In this document: in pieces, positions 52,663-60,604 of the stretch
Layout of the letters: every line of letters begins with the position of its first letter
Numbering within the stretch: position 1 is the stretch's first letter
Source of the DNA: JALZMG01 sp963844175
GTDB lineage: Bacteria > Actinomycetota > Acidimicrobiia > Acidimicrobiales > Ilumatobacteraceae
Direction of reading: 5' to 3'
DNA length: 64,000 nucleotides
NCBI GenBank assembly: GCA_963844175.1
Contig: CAWJNE010000013.1
Coordinates: 124,001-188,000, forward strand
The notes under the pieces: generated by a model
What the model saw: the letters and a program-made list of their open reading frames with translations, nothing else
Told to the model about the DNA's origin: nothing
The model's database searches: none
Translations under genes and position numbers: made by a program

Positions 52663-53892
52663 ATGCTCAAGGTCGAGATCGATCCACGCGAGCTCGGGAT
52701 GGACCCGACCCGCCTCGCCACCATGGACCGCCACTTCCAGCGCTACGTCGACGACGGGCGGCTGCCGGGGTGGCTGCTCGCCGTCGCCCGGCACGGCCAG
52801 CTGGGCCACGTCGCCACGTACGGCCAGCGCGACGTCGAGGCCGGCCTGCCCGTGGAGACGGACACGATCTTCCGCATCTACTCGATGACCAAGCCGATCA
52901 CCGCCGTCGCTGCACTCGTGCTGTTCGAGCGCGGCGGGTTCGAGCTCAACGACCCCGTCCGACAGCATCTGCCGGCGTTCGAGCGGCTGCGGGTGTGGCG
53001 CGGTGGGTCGGCCGTGCGGCCCGAGACGGAGCCGGTCACCGAGGAGATGCGGCTGTGGCACCTCTTCACGCACACCAGTGGCCTGACGTACGGGTTCATG
53101 CAAGCCCACCCGGTGGACGCCCTCTACCGCAAGGCCGGCTTCGAGTGGGGCGTTCCGCCGGGCGTCGACCTGGCCGGTGTGTGCGAGCTGCTCGCCGACC
53201 TCCCGCTCGTGTTCCAGCCGGGCACCGAGTGGAACTACGGGATGAGCACCGACGTGCTGGGCATGGTGGTCGAGTCGATCACGGGTGAGCCGTTCGCCGA
53301 CTTCGTGCAGCGCGAAGTGCTCGACCCGCTGGGGATGACCGAGACGACGTGGTGGGTCGACGAGACGCGAGCCGATCGCCTGGCCGCCCTGTACATCCCG
53401 ACCCCGGGCACCGGGTCGGCGATGCGCTACGACCCGATGGGCAACGCCGCCACCTCGGCGCCATCGGCCACGCTGGGCGGCGGCGGCCTGTGCTCCACGG
53501 CCGGCGACTACCTGCGCGTCGCCGAGATGCTGCGTCGCCGTGGCGAGTTGGACGGGACGCGGATCCTGGCGCCGTCGACAGTCGACTTCATGGCCCGCAA
53601 CCACCTGCCGGGCGACGCCGACCTGACCACCTTCGGTCGGCCGTTGTTCAGCGAGACCACGTTCGACGGCGTCGGGTTCGGCCTCGGTGTCAGCGTGACC
53701 ATCGATCCGGTGCGGGCCAAGGTGCCAGGCAGCATCGGCGACCACGGCTGGGGCGGCGCGGCCAGCACGTCGTACTGGGTCGACCCGGTGCGCGACCTGG
53801 CCGTCGTGTTCATGACCCAGCTCCTGCCGAGCAACACCCACCCCATCCGCAGCCAGCTCAAGCAACTCGTCCACGCCGCCCTCACCGACTGA
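52663..53892 (+). CDS. Serine hydrolase/esterase of the beta-lactamase family (EstB-like)
   Basis: A 409-residue protein without a signal peptide. The SxxK nucleophile is in IYSMTKPITAVAAL, the Tyr motif in WNYGMSTDVLGMVVESITG, and the third motif in GDHGWGGAASTSYWVDP, the normal HxG-like site. The family includes EstB-type esterases and LovD-like transferases. It follows the P450 and LLM genes on the same strand with nine bases between, so an operon is likely. Its substrate is unknown. Confidence 0.9.
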   Translation: MLKVEIDPRELGMDPTRLATMDRHFQRYVDDGRLPGWLLAVARHGQLGHVATYGQRDVEAGLPVETDTIFRIYSMTKPITAVAALVLFERGGFELNDPVRQHLPAFERLRVWRGGSAVRPETEPVTEEMRLWHLFTHTSGLTYGFMQAHPVDALYRKAGFEWGVPPGVDLAGVCELLADLPLVFQPGTEWNYGMSTDVLGMVVESITGEPFADFVQREVLDPLGMTETTWWVDETRADRLAALYIPTPGTGSAMRYDPMGNAATSAPSATLGGGGLCSTAGDYLRVAEMLRRRGELDGTRILAPSTVDFMARNHLPGDADLTTFGRPLFSETTFDGVGFGLGVSVTIDPVRAKVPGSIGDHGWGGAASTSYWVDPVRDLAVVFMTQLLPSNTHPIRSQLKQLVHAALTD

Positions 53893-53900
53893 CCCGAAAT

Positions 53901-54018
53901 CCGGTTCTCAAGCGTTTTCAGGGGTCAACAATGACACCAGATCCTCAGGAGAACTGGCCGGTGCGACGATCGGGCGCGCCGGCGCCTTTGCCCCTCGCCG
54001 ACTGAGCGTTTCGAAACG
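53901..54018. terminator. Intergenic inverted repeats between convergent genes
   Basis: Arms CCGGTTCTC (53901-53909) and GAGAACTGG (53949-53957) lie just after the hydrolase stop. A perfect 12-base palindrome CGTTTCGAAACG lies at 54007-54018, close to the clpP stop. Together they could terminate both convergent transcripts. The rest of the gap holds nothing recognisable. Confidence 0.5.
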
Positions 54019-54030
54019 AAGGAACGGGCG

Positions 54031-54642
54031 TCAGGCGGCGATCGCTGCGTCGGGGGCGGCCAGCTCGCGGCGGTCGATGACGTGATCGACGAGCCCGTAG
54101 TCGACGGCGGCCTGGCCGCGCACGATGTAGTCCCGGTCGATGTCAGCGGTGATCCGCTCGACGGACTGGCCAGTGGCCCCCACGAGGATGTCGACCATCC
54201 GCTTGCGCATCTCGACGACCTCCGCGATCTGCAGCTCGAGATCCGTCGACTGGCCCTGGGCGCCGCCGTGGGGCTGGTGGATGAGCACCCGCGAGTTGGG
54301 CAGCGTGTACCGCTTGCCGGGCGTGCCGGCGGCCAGCAGCACGGCCGCCGCCGACGCCGCCTGCCCGACGCAGATCGTGGCCACGTCGGGAGCCACGTAC
54401 CGCATGGTGTCATGGATGCCGAACAGCGCGGTCATGTCGCCGCCGGGCGAGTTGATGTACAGCGAGATGTCCTTGCTCGTCGACTCCGACTCCAGGTGCA
54501 GCAGCTGGGCCACGACGAGGTTGGCGATGGTGTCGTCGATCGCCGTCCCCAGGAAGACGATGCGGTTGGCGAGGAGCCGGGAGTAGATGTCGTAGGCCCG
54601 CTCCCCACGGTTCGACGACTCGATCACGGTCGGCACCAGCAC
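54031..54642 (-). CDS. clpP: ATP-dependent Clp protease proteolytic subunit
   Basis: A 203-residue serine protease that forms the 14-mer chamber of ClpXP/ClpCP. Visible are the N-terminal ERAYDIYSRLLANRIVFLG, LYINSPGGDMTALFGIHDTM, the nucleophile Ser region GQAASAAAVLLAAG (canonical GMAASMGAxLL), the catalytic His in NSRVLIHQPHGG and Asp in DRDYIVRGQAAVDYGLVD. GTG 54642 has AAGGAGG six bases upstream, which decides the start over ATG 54747. No clpX or second clpP is adjacent, unlike the usual actinobacterial clpP1P2 pair. GQAAS suggests a ClpP2- or ClpP3-type paralogue. Confidence 0.93.
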   Translation of the reverse strand: MLVPTVIESSNRGERAYDIYSRLLANRIVFLGTAIDDTIANLVVAQLLHLESESTSKDISLYINSPGGDMTALFGIHDTMRYVAPDVATICVGQAASAAAVLLAAGTPGKRYTLPNSRVLIHQPHGGAQGQSTDLELQIAEVVEMRKRMVDILVGATGQSVERITADIDRDYIVRGQAAVDYGLVDHVIDRRELAAPDAAIAA

Positions 54643-54672
54643 TGCAGTCCTCCTTCGTCGTGCACCCGATGT

Positions 54673-54734
54673 GCAACTCCTGAGTTGCTCATCAAGGTAG
54701 CCCCCATCGCAGCCAACCGCAACTCGAGGGTTGC
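54673..54734. promoter_or_regulatory. Twin GCAAC palindromes between divergent genes
   Basis: GCAACTC-CT-GAGTTGC (54673-54688) and GCAAC-TCGAGG-GTTGC (54719-54734) share the half-site GCAAC and lie 46 bases apart centre to centre, between clpP and the SRPBCC gene. They look like operators for one dimeric regulator. Candidates are a Clp-gene regulator or the ArsR-type repressor encoded two genes away; the sequence does not decide. Confidence 0.55.
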
Positions 54735-54749
54735 GCCTAGGATGCATCC

Positions 54750-55160
54750 ATGGCTGATCTCGAGGTGACCCGGTCGGTGCCGAGCGACCTGCCGGTCGAC
54801 GAGCTGTGGGCGCTGGTCGGCGACGGTGACCGGTGGGGCGAGTGGATGGTCGACGGCGCCGACATCGCCGTGGAGCCGGGCGCCACCGGCACCGTTGACG
54901 ACCAGGGTCGCCGCCGGACGGTGGTCGTCGACGACGTGACCGACCGGCGGGTGGCGTTCACCTGGTGGCCGGAGGGTGACGCCGACCGCACCTCGATGGT
55001 CGAACTCGTGGTCGTGCCTGCGACGAGGGGCAGCATCCTGCGCATCACCGAACGCTTCGCAGCCTCGGCCTCGGCGTCCACGGTGGGCACCGCCGGCATC
55101 GCCTGGGACGTCCGGACGCTCCTGCTGGTGCTGGCGTCCTGCCTCGTCACCGCTGCGTGA
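54750..55160 (+). CDS. SRPBCC-family (START-like) protein
   Basis: A 136-residue protein with the Bet v1/AHSA1-like layout: VTRSVPSDLPVDELWALVGDGDRWGEWM at the start, VDDVTDRRVAFTWWPEGD in the middle and a C-terminal helix (GTAGIAWDVRTLLLVLAS). The family binds hydrophobic ligands. The next gene (ArsR) overlaps its stop by four bases, a pairing seen often in actinobacteria, in which the regulator and the SRPBCC protein respond to the same compound. Confidence 0.88.
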   Translation: MADLEVTRSVPSDLPVDELWALVGDGDRWGEWMVDGADIAVEPGATGTVDDQGRRRTVVVDDVTDRRVAFTWWPEGDADRTSMVELVVVPATRGSILRITERFAASASASTVGTAGIAWDVRTLLLVLASCLVTAA

Positions 55161-55486
55161 CGGGGCGAGTGGGCGCCCGACCCATCGACGAGCTGTTCGC
55201 CGCGTTGGCCGACCCGACCCGGCGGGACGTGCTCGAACGACTGGTCCACGACGGCCCGCAGACGGCGACGGCGCTGGCGACCAACTACCCGACGACGCGC
55301 CAAGCCATCGTCAAGCACCTGCGCGCCCTCGCCGACGCCGACCTGGTCGCCGCAGAACGGTTCGGGCGCGAGGTGCGGTACCGGGCGACGACCGAGCGGC
55401 TGGCGCTGGCCGTCGACTGGCTGCTCGGCACGAGCGCCGACTGGGATCGGCGGGCCGACCGCCTGCAGGCGAAGATGCGGCGATGA
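55157..55486 (+). CDS. ArsR-family winged-helix regulator
   Basis: A 109-residue repressor from GTG 55157. The fold is visible as PIDELFAALADPTRRDVLERLVHDGPQTATALATNYPTTRQAIVKHLRALADADLVAAERFGREVRYRAT. The metal-binding Cys pairs of ArsR/SmtB are missing, so it probably senses something other than metals or works with the SRPBCC partner. Both its ends overlap neighbours by four bases, so it is the middle gene of a coupled operon. Confidence 0.92.
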   Translation: MTGRVGARPIDELFAALADPTRRDVLERLVHDGPQTATALATNYPTTRQAIVKHLRALADADLVAAERFGREVRYRATTERLALAVDWLLGTSADWDRRADRLQAKMRR

Positions 55487-56046
55487 CAGACGCCCGCACC
55501 GTCGCCGACCGCTACCGGACCGTCGCCCGTCGCTTCTCCGAGGTCGCCGCCGGCGTGCCGGACGGCGCCTGGGAGGCGCCCGCCCCGTGCGACGGATGGG
55601 TGGCGCGCGACGTCGTCCGCCACCTCGTCGAATGGTTCCCGCCGTTCCTCCACGACGGCGCAGGCATCGACCTTCCCACCGGACCGTCGGTCGACGAGGA
55701 TCCGGCCGGCGCCTGGCAGACGATGAGCGACGGTGTGCAGTCGGTGCTCGACCACCCGACGACGTCGCAGGTCACGTTCGAGCACGGGCGGGCCGGCACG
55801 CACCCGCTCGATCGGGCGATCGACATGTTCTTCCTCGGCGACGTGCTGATCCACACGTGGGACCTCGCCCGCGCCACCGGGCAGGACGAGACGCTCGACG
55901 CCGACGAGGTCCACGGGATGCTCGTCGGCATCGAGCCCTACGACGAGATGCTCCGCAGCAGCGGCCAGTACGGGGCACGCGTCGCGGTCCCCGACGGTGC
56001 CGACGAGCAGACGCAGCTCATCGCCTTCCTCGGCCGCCAGCCGTAG
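55483..56046 (+). CDS. DinB-fold/maleylpyruvate isomerase-like protein (TIGR03086 type)
   Basis: A 187-residue protein: TVADRYRTVARRFSEVAAGVPDGAWEAPAPCDGWVARDVVRHLVEW, then DMFFLGDVLIHTWDLARATGQDETLDADEVHGML. The GWxxRDVxxHL and DxxxHxWDLARATG motifs carry the metal-binding His residues of the DinB/MDMPI superfamily. The family includes mycothiol-dependent enzymes. It is the third gene of the SRPBCC-ArsR operon and converges on the ASCH gene, whose stop lies next to its own. Confidence 0.9.
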   Translation: MTDARTVADRYRTVARRFSEVAAGVPDGAWEAPAPCDGWVARDVVRHLVEWFPPFLHDGAGIDLPTGPSVDEDPAGAWQTMSDGVQSVLDHPTTSQVTFEHGRAGTHPLDRAIDMFFLGDVLIHTWDLARATGQDETLDADEVHGMLVGIEPYDEMLRSSGQYGARVAVPDGADEQTQLIAFLGRQP

Positions 56047-56640
56047 CTACTGCGGCGACCGCAGCTCGAGGTCGAGGAACGCCCGCCCGCGCGGTGACAA
56101 CCGGTAGCCCACCGCAAGGCTCTCGGTCAGCCCGAGCGCCTTCAACTTGCGCACGTCGGTCTTGAAGGAGAGCCGCTCGCGGCCGAGCGCGTCGGCGAGA
56201 TCGCCGGCGCGCACCTCGGGCCGGGCGCCGATCAGCCCCAAGACGGCGCGCGTCCACGGTCCGTGCGCGCTGGCCCGATCGAACCGATCCAGCCGACGGA
56301 CGAGCTCGGCCACGTCGTCGGCGCTCAGGTCGTCCTGCTGACGGCGGGCCACGCGCGGGTCGGGACCGGCGAGGTGCAGCTCGACCCGGTACAGCGTGCG
56401 GTCATCGACCGGCGGGCCGAGGTCGGCGAGCAGCTCAGCGGCCGAGGCGAAGCCGGCGCGGCGGGCGTCGTCGTCCGTCACGTCGCCGTCGGTGATCGGC
56501 CGCACGTCGTCGATGGCCAGCACGCCGACCGCCGTCGTGAGCGTGCCGCCGGTGCGCACCGTCGGCCGCCGCTGCCGGCGGAACGCCATCGTGATCGTCC
56601 CGTCGGCCAGACCGGGCCATGTCGCCTGGCGGAAGAGCAC
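56047..56640 (-). CDS. ASCH-domain and winged-helix protein
   Basis: A 197-residue protein. The N-terminal ~110 residues read as an ASCH-like domain (MLFRQATWPGLADGTITMAFRRQRRPTVRTGGTLTTAVGVLAIDDVRPI), a fold proposed to bind RNA or modified nucleotides. The C-terminal ~85 residues look like a winged helix (WTRAVLGLIGARPEVRAGDLADALGRERLSFKTDVRKLKALGLTESLAVGYRLSPRGRAFL). The family is common in actinobacteria and uncharacterised. It lies seven bases behind the hemolysin III gene. Confidence 0.78.
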   Translation of the reverse strand: MLFRQATWPGLADGTITMAFRRQRRPTVRTGGTLTTAVGVLAIDDVRPITDGDVTDDDARRAGFASAAELLADLGPPVDDRTLYRVELHLAGPDPRVARRQQDDLSADDVAELVRRLDRFDRASAHGPWTRAVLGLIGARPEVRAGDLADALGRERLSFKTDVRKLKALGLTESLAVGYRLSPRGRAFLDLELRSPQ

Positions 56641-56647
56641 GCCTCGA

Positions 56648-57376
56648 CTATGCCGCGATCAACCAGACGGCGACCCAGTGGCACAACGCGGCGGCCACCA
56701 CCAGGGTGTGGAACACCTCGTGGTAGCCGAACACGGCCGGCCACGGGTTCGGACGCTTGAGCGCGTAGATCACGGCGCCGACGGTGTACAGCCCGCCGCC
56801 GACGGCCAGCAGCGACAACTCGCCGGCGGTGATCGCCGCTTCGTAGGCCGGCAGGTCGATCAGCATCTGCCAGCCGGCGACGAGGTAGACGGCGGCGACC
56901 AGGCCCGACGGCGCGTCCAGCCAGCGCATCCGGATCGTCACGCCGATGATCGCCAGGCTCCAGGCGATCGTCAGCAGGACGACCTCCGTCGTGCCGCTGA
57001 GCGCCAGCACGATCACCGCCGTGTACGTGCCCGAGATCCCGACGAGGATCATCGAGTGGTCGAGGCGGCGCAGGAAGCGCCGCTCGCGCCCAGCGAAGCG
57101 GGCGGCGTGGTACACCCCGCTGGTGGCCAGCATCCCCGTGACGCAGATCCCGTAGACGATCGCCGCCGCCCGGTCAGCGCCGCTGCCGGCCCGCACGGCG
57201 AGCAGCACGGTGAGGGTGATGGCCACGGGCACCGACCAGCGGTGCATCGCGCCGCGCAGCGACGGGCGCAGCAGGACGGGGACGTCGGGGGCGACTTCAC
57301 ACCCGCCCTCAGGAGGCGTAACCTTCGGTACGCCGGCGGCGACCTCGGCGGGCGAGGTCGCCGTCGGCTCGGACAT
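56648..57376 (-). CDS. Hemolysin III/PAQR-family membrane protein
   Basis: A 242-residue protein with seven membrane segments and the zinc-site motifs of the PAQR (TrhA/YqfA, hemolysin III) family: SGVYHAARF (helix 2), LDHSMILVGISGTYTAV (helix 3) and GYHEVFHTLVVAAALCHW (helix 7). The family may be lipid hydrolases (ceramidase-like) or signalling proteins. ATG 57376 precedes a ~40-residue acidic tail, and an earlier start would extend it without added support. It shares a strand and close spacing with the ASCH gene. Confidence 0.9.
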   Translation of the reverse strand: MSEPTATSPAEVAAGVPKVTPPEGGCEVAPDVPVLLRPSLRGAMHRWSVPVAITLTVLLAVRAGSGADRAAAIVYGICVTGMLATSGVYHAARFAGRERRFLRRLDHSMILVGISGTYTAVIVLALSGTTEVVLLTIAWSLAIIGVTIRMRWLDAPSGLVAAVYLVAGWQMLIDLPAYEAAITAGELSLLAVGGGLYTVGAVIYALKRPNPWPAVFGYHEVFHTLVVAAALCHWVAVWLIAA

Positions 57377-57476
57377 CGAGCCAGTCAACCATCGCCGCTC
57401 GACGTTCGGAGGGAGCCCGCCGACGGGATCTCGGTCCTCGGTCACGTCGGGTGACAGCCGGCGCGGGTCACCGCGT

Positions 57477-57881
57477 TCAGCGCGGCGCCGCGGCCTCCTG
57501 AGCGGGGATCACCGTGGACACGAACGGCGCGCCGTTGACGGTCACATCGCGCACCCCGTCGACCGTCCGCACCCGGTCGACCAGCGCCGGGAGCAGCGGC
57601 CACCGCTGCGTAGCCTGCAGATCGACCACGCCGGCGTCCATCGTCACCCGGCGCAACTGCTTGGCGTTCCGGAAGCGCTCGTCGCCGGCCACGGCGTACA
57701 GCACCTTTGCCGTCCGCACCGTCGTCGCCGGATCGAGGTCGCGGCGAGCGAGGTGCTCCCACAGCGAGCGACCCCAGCGCAAGACCTCGTGGCGGTGCGC
57801 CCACAGGTACGTCATCACGGCCGTGCGGGTGAACGGGTTGACCACGAACCGACCGGTCAATCGCCGCAAGCTCCTCAACAC
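57477..57881 (-). CDS. Hypothetical protein downstream of the 87-bp repeat
   Basis: A 134-residue protein from GTG 57881: RFVVNPFTRTAVMTYLWAHRHEVLRWGRSLWEHLARRDLDPATTVRTAKVLYAVAGDERFRN, then VVDLQATQRWPLLPALVDRVRTVDGVRDVTVNG. The first part looks helical and basic. The second resembles a BON-like alpha-beta segment, but the match is weak. It begins 213 bases behind the enoyl-CoA hydratase stop, beyond the tandem repeat. The function is unknown. Confidence 0.6.
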   Translation of the reverse strand: MLRSLRRLTGRFVVNPFTRTAVMTYLWAHRHEVLRWGRSLWEHLARRDLDPATTVRTAKVLYAVAGDERFRNAKQLRRVTMDAGVVDLQATQRWPLLPALVDRVRTVDGVRDVTVNGAPFVSTVIPAQEAAAPR

Positions 57882-57920
57882 GTCGGGGAAGATCCCCGGC
57901 CAGGTGGCGGGCCAAACCGG

Positions 57921-58165
57921 TCAGGCACCGTGGCGTCCCGCGCCGGCAGCGAACCTCGCCGCTCCGGCCTGCGTCTCCCCGCTGTTGATCGCAGGCCGGA
58001 CAGCGGCTCAGGCACCGTGGCGTCCCGCGCCGGCAGCGAACCTCGCCGCTCCGGCCTGCGTCTCCCCGCTGTTGATCGCAGGCCGGACAGCGGCTCAGGC
58101 ACCGTGGCGTCCCGCGCCGGCAGCGAACCTCGCCGCTCCGGCCTGCGTCTCCCCGCTGTTGATCG
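57921..58165. repeat. 87-bp tandem repeat, 2.8 copies, overlapping the hydratase stop
   Basis: Identical units begin at 57921, 58008 and 58095. The third breaks off after 71 bases, at 58165. Each unit contains, on the minus strand, GCCGCTGTCCGGCCTGCG and its near-complement CGCAGGCCGGAGCGGC, so it can fold into a strong hairpin. Eighty-seven is a multiple of three. The third copy encodes the C-terminus of the hydratase and contains its stop at 58095-58097; the other two follow the stop. Confidence 0.95.
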
Positions 58166-58856
58166 TGTCGCGGCCGAGTGCGGCCTCGTTGATCATCGCC
58201 GCCGTCTCGTCGAGGTCCCACTGCTCGAGGGCCGACCGGCGGTCGTTGCGCAGGCAGCGCTGGGGCAGGTCGGCCAACTCGGCGGCCAGCTCGACGGCGG
58301 CCGCCAGCGCGGTACCCGGCGGGACGACCCGGTTGACGAGCCCGATGCGCTCGGCCTCGACGCCGTCCACGCCGCGCCCGGTGAGGATCAGGTCGATCGC
58401 CCGGCTGTGGCCGATCAGGCGGGGGAGCCGGATGGTGCCCAGGTCGACCAGCGGCACCCCGAAGCGCCGGCAGTACACGCCGAGCACGGCATCGGCGGCG
58501 GCGACGCGGAGATCGCACCACAGCGCCAGCTCGAGTCCGCCCGCCACGGCCGGACCCTCGATGGCGGCGATGACCGGCTTGCTCAGGCGCAGCCTGGTCG
58601 GCCCCATCGGACCCGGTCCGTCGTCGGCGACGGGCCGCCGGTCACCGGTCGACAGGGCCTTCAGATCAGCGCCGGCGCAGAAGTACCCGCCGGTCCCGGT
58701 GAGCACGGCGACGGACAACGCCTCGGCGGCGTCGAACTCCTCGAACGCGTCGAGCAAGCCCCGGGCCGTCGCGGCGTCCACGGCGTTTCGTCGTTCGGGG
58801 CGGTCGATGCTCACGACCCGCACCGCCCCCCGGTCCTCGATCGACATCCCGTCCAT
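58095..58856 (-). CDS. Enoyl-CoA hydratase/isomerase (crotonase) family protein
   Basis: A 253-residue crotonase-fold protein. The oxyanion-hole motifs are YFCAGADLKAL and EGPAVAGGLELALWCDLRVAA, followed by YCRRFGVPLVDLGTIRLPRLIGHSRAIDLILTGR. The catalytic Glu pair of hydratases is not obvious (VDLGTIRL), so isomerase or hydrolase activity is possible. The last ~24 residues (DTINSGETQAGAARFAAGAGRHGA) are encoded by the 87-bp repeat and end at a stop within it. The start was taken as ATG 58856; ATG 58847 is an alternative. Confidence 0.9.
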   Translation of the reverse strand: MDGMSIEDRGAVRVVSIDRPERRNAVDAATARGLLDAFEEFDAAEALSVAVLTGTGGYFCAGADLKALSTGDRRPVADDGPGPMGPTRLRLSKPVIAAIEGPAVAGGLELALWCDLRVAAADAVLGVYCRRFGVPLVDLGTIRLPRLIGHSRAIDLILTGRGVDGVEAERIGLVNRVVPPGTALAAAVELAAELADLPQRCLRNDRRSALEQWDLDETAAMINEAALGRDTINSGETQAGAARFAAGAGRHGA

Positions 58857-58916
58857 GCGCACAGTTGTACCCACCGTCACGTGTGGCGGGCGAACGGGTG
58901 GAGCAGACTCGCCGCC

Positions 58917-59852
58917 GTGCGTCGGCTGAACTGCCCGAACTGCGGCAACGAGGTGTTCTTCGACTCGTTGCACTGCGTGCGCTGCGGGATCACCCTGGCG
59001 CTCGAGCCGAGCGCGGGTGGGGCCCTCACCGTGCTCGACCTGGCCGTCACGGCGGCGTGCGCCAACCGCGCCACCTGGTCGTGCAACTGGCCGGCCGATC
59101 CGGCGGGCCCGCGATGCCGTAGCTGCGTCGTCGTCGACGCCGGCGGCCACGAGCTCGATCCGGCGATGGTCACGTTCCAGGTCGCCCAGCGTCGGGCCCT
59201 CTACCAGCTCACGCGGCTCGGCGTGGACTGGGCTCCGCTGGACCGCCCGCTGCTGCGCATCGCCTACCGCAGCAAGACCAAGGACCCCGGCGTCGTCATC
59301 GGGCACCGCGGCGGGCTGGTCACGCTCGACCTCGACGAGGCCGACCCGGCCGTGCAGGAGGGCATCCGGTCCCGGCTCGGCGAGCAGTACCGCACGCCGC
59401 TCGGGCACCTGCGCCACGAGCTCGGGCACTACGTGTGGCTGACCGTCGTGGCGCCGGACCCCGACCGGCTCGAGCGCTTCCGCGTCCTGTTCGGCGACGA
59501 GCGGGCGAACTACGCCGAGGCGCTGGCCCAGCACTACGACCGCGCCGACGACGGCTCCTGGCGTGACGACCACGCGTCGTTCTACGCCTCGGCGCACCCG
59601 TGGGAGGACTTCGCCGAGTCGTGGGCCCAGTTGATGCACATCGACGACGTCGTCGAGACCGGCACGGCCTGGGGCGTCGTGCGGGCGCTGCCGGATGCCG
59701 CCGACTCGACGGCGTGGCTGGCGGCGTCGATCGAGGCCGGCCTGGCCGCCAACGAGCTGGCCCGGGCGATGGGCATGCGCGACCTGTACCCCTTCGCCCT
59801 GTCCCGCGGCGTGCTGGCCAAGGTCGAGTACTGCTGGTCACTCGTCCACTGA
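58917..59852 (+). CDS. Zinc-ribbon metallopeptidase-like protein (putative zinc-binding peptidase)
   Basis: A 311-residue protein from GTG 58917. The N-terminus has two zinc-ribbon knuckles (CPNCGNEVFF...CVRCGI, then further Cys pairs CANRATWSCNW, CRSC). The core carries the metallopeptidase signature LRHELGHYVWLTVV (HExxH). The C-terminal half includes SAHPWEDFAESWAQLMHIDDVVETG with a third ligand candidate. The pattern fits the PF15887-type putative zinc-binding peptidases. Cytosolic, role unknown. It is divergent from the hydratase. Confidence 0.87.
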   Translation: MRRLNCPNCGNEVFFDSLHCVRCGITLALEPSAGGALTVLDLAVTAACANRATWSCNWPADPAGPRCRSCVVVDAGGHELDPAMVTFQVAQRRALYQLTRLGVDWAPLDRPLLRIAYRSKTKDPGVVIGHRGGLVTLDLDEADPAVQEGIRSRLGEQYRTPLGHLRHELGHYVWLTVVAPDPDRLERFRVLFGDERANYAEALAQHYDRADDGSWRDDHASFYASAHPWEDFAESWAQLMHIDDVVETGTAWGVVRALPDAADSTAWLAASIEAGLAANELARAMGMRDLYPFALSRGVLAKVEYCWSLVH

Positions 59853-59870
59853 GGACGGTTCACTGGCGAG

Positions 59871-60548
59871 ATGGCTGACACCGTGATCACCGTCCGCGGC
59901 TCGTTCGACTCCTACTTCCCCCCGGAGCGGGCGACGGTCAACCTCGCCGTCGGTCACCAGGGTCCCGAGAAGGCGGCCGTCTATGCCCGGACCACGGCGG
60001 CGGCGGCGCGGGTGACGGAGGTGCTCGGTGGCATCACGGACCCCGAGCAGGGCCCGGTCACGTGGTGGTCGAGCGACCGCGTGCGCACGTGGTCCGAGAA
60101 GCCGTGGAACCAGGAGGGCAAGCAGCTGCCCCTCGTGTTCCACGCCACCGTGGGGGTCGAGGCCAAGTTCAAGGACTTCGTCGCGCTGGCCCGGTTCATC
60201 GACGAGGTCGTGGTGCTCCCAGGCGTCTCGGTGCGCGGGCTGACGTGGACGCTGACGGAGGCCCGCAAGCGCGAGGTCGTGCGCGAGGCTCGGCAGCGCG
60301 CCGTGCAAGATGCCACCGAGCGCGCCGCCGACTACGCCTCCGCCGCCGGGCTCACCACCGTGACCGTCGCCGCCGTCGCCGACGTGGGGATGTTGGGCGG
60401 CGACACGAACTACACCTCGAGCGGCGGCAACGTGGCGTTCGCCCGGGCGGCAGCTGCGCCAGGTGGAGCGGGCGAGGCATCGCTCGACCTGACCCCCAGC
60501 GACGTCGCCATCTCCGCCTCGGTCGACGCACGGTTCCTCGCCATGTGA
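59871..60548 (+). CDS. SIMPL-domain protein (DUF541)
   Basis: A 225-residue protein: VITVRGSFDSYFPPERATVNLAVGHQGPEKAAVYARTTAAAARVTEVL, WTLTEARKREVVREARQRAVQDATERAADYASAAGLTTVTVAAVADVG, ending with VAISASVDARFLAM. The regular beta-alpha pattern and the ...ARxxAVxDAxxxAxxYA helix are typical of SIMPL/DUF541. The role is unknown; mouse SIMPL relates to signalling, bacterial members are structural puzzles. No signal peptide is present here, unlike many members. Confidence 0.87.
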   Translation: MADTVITVRGSFDSYFPPERATVNLAVGHQGPEKAAVYARTTAAAARVTEVLGGITDPEQGPVTWWSSDRVRTWSEKPWNQEGKQLPLVFHATVGVEAKFKDFVALARFIDEVVVLPGVSVRGLTWTLTEARKREVVREARQRAVQDATERAADYASAAGLTTVTVAAVADVGMLGGDTNYTSSGGNVAFARAAAAPGGAGEASLDLTPSDVAISASVDARFLAM

Positions 60549-60604
60549 ACCCGCTGTCCGCCCGCCCATGGCCGGGACGCCGTCCCTTCATTACTGTCTC
60601 GGGG

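Noticed and set aside
57210..59852. An 880-codon plus-strand frame through the 87-bp repeat into the metallopeptidase
   Set aside because: Only its last 311 codons (from 58917) form a real protein; the upstream part is antisense to hemolysin III and the hydratase.
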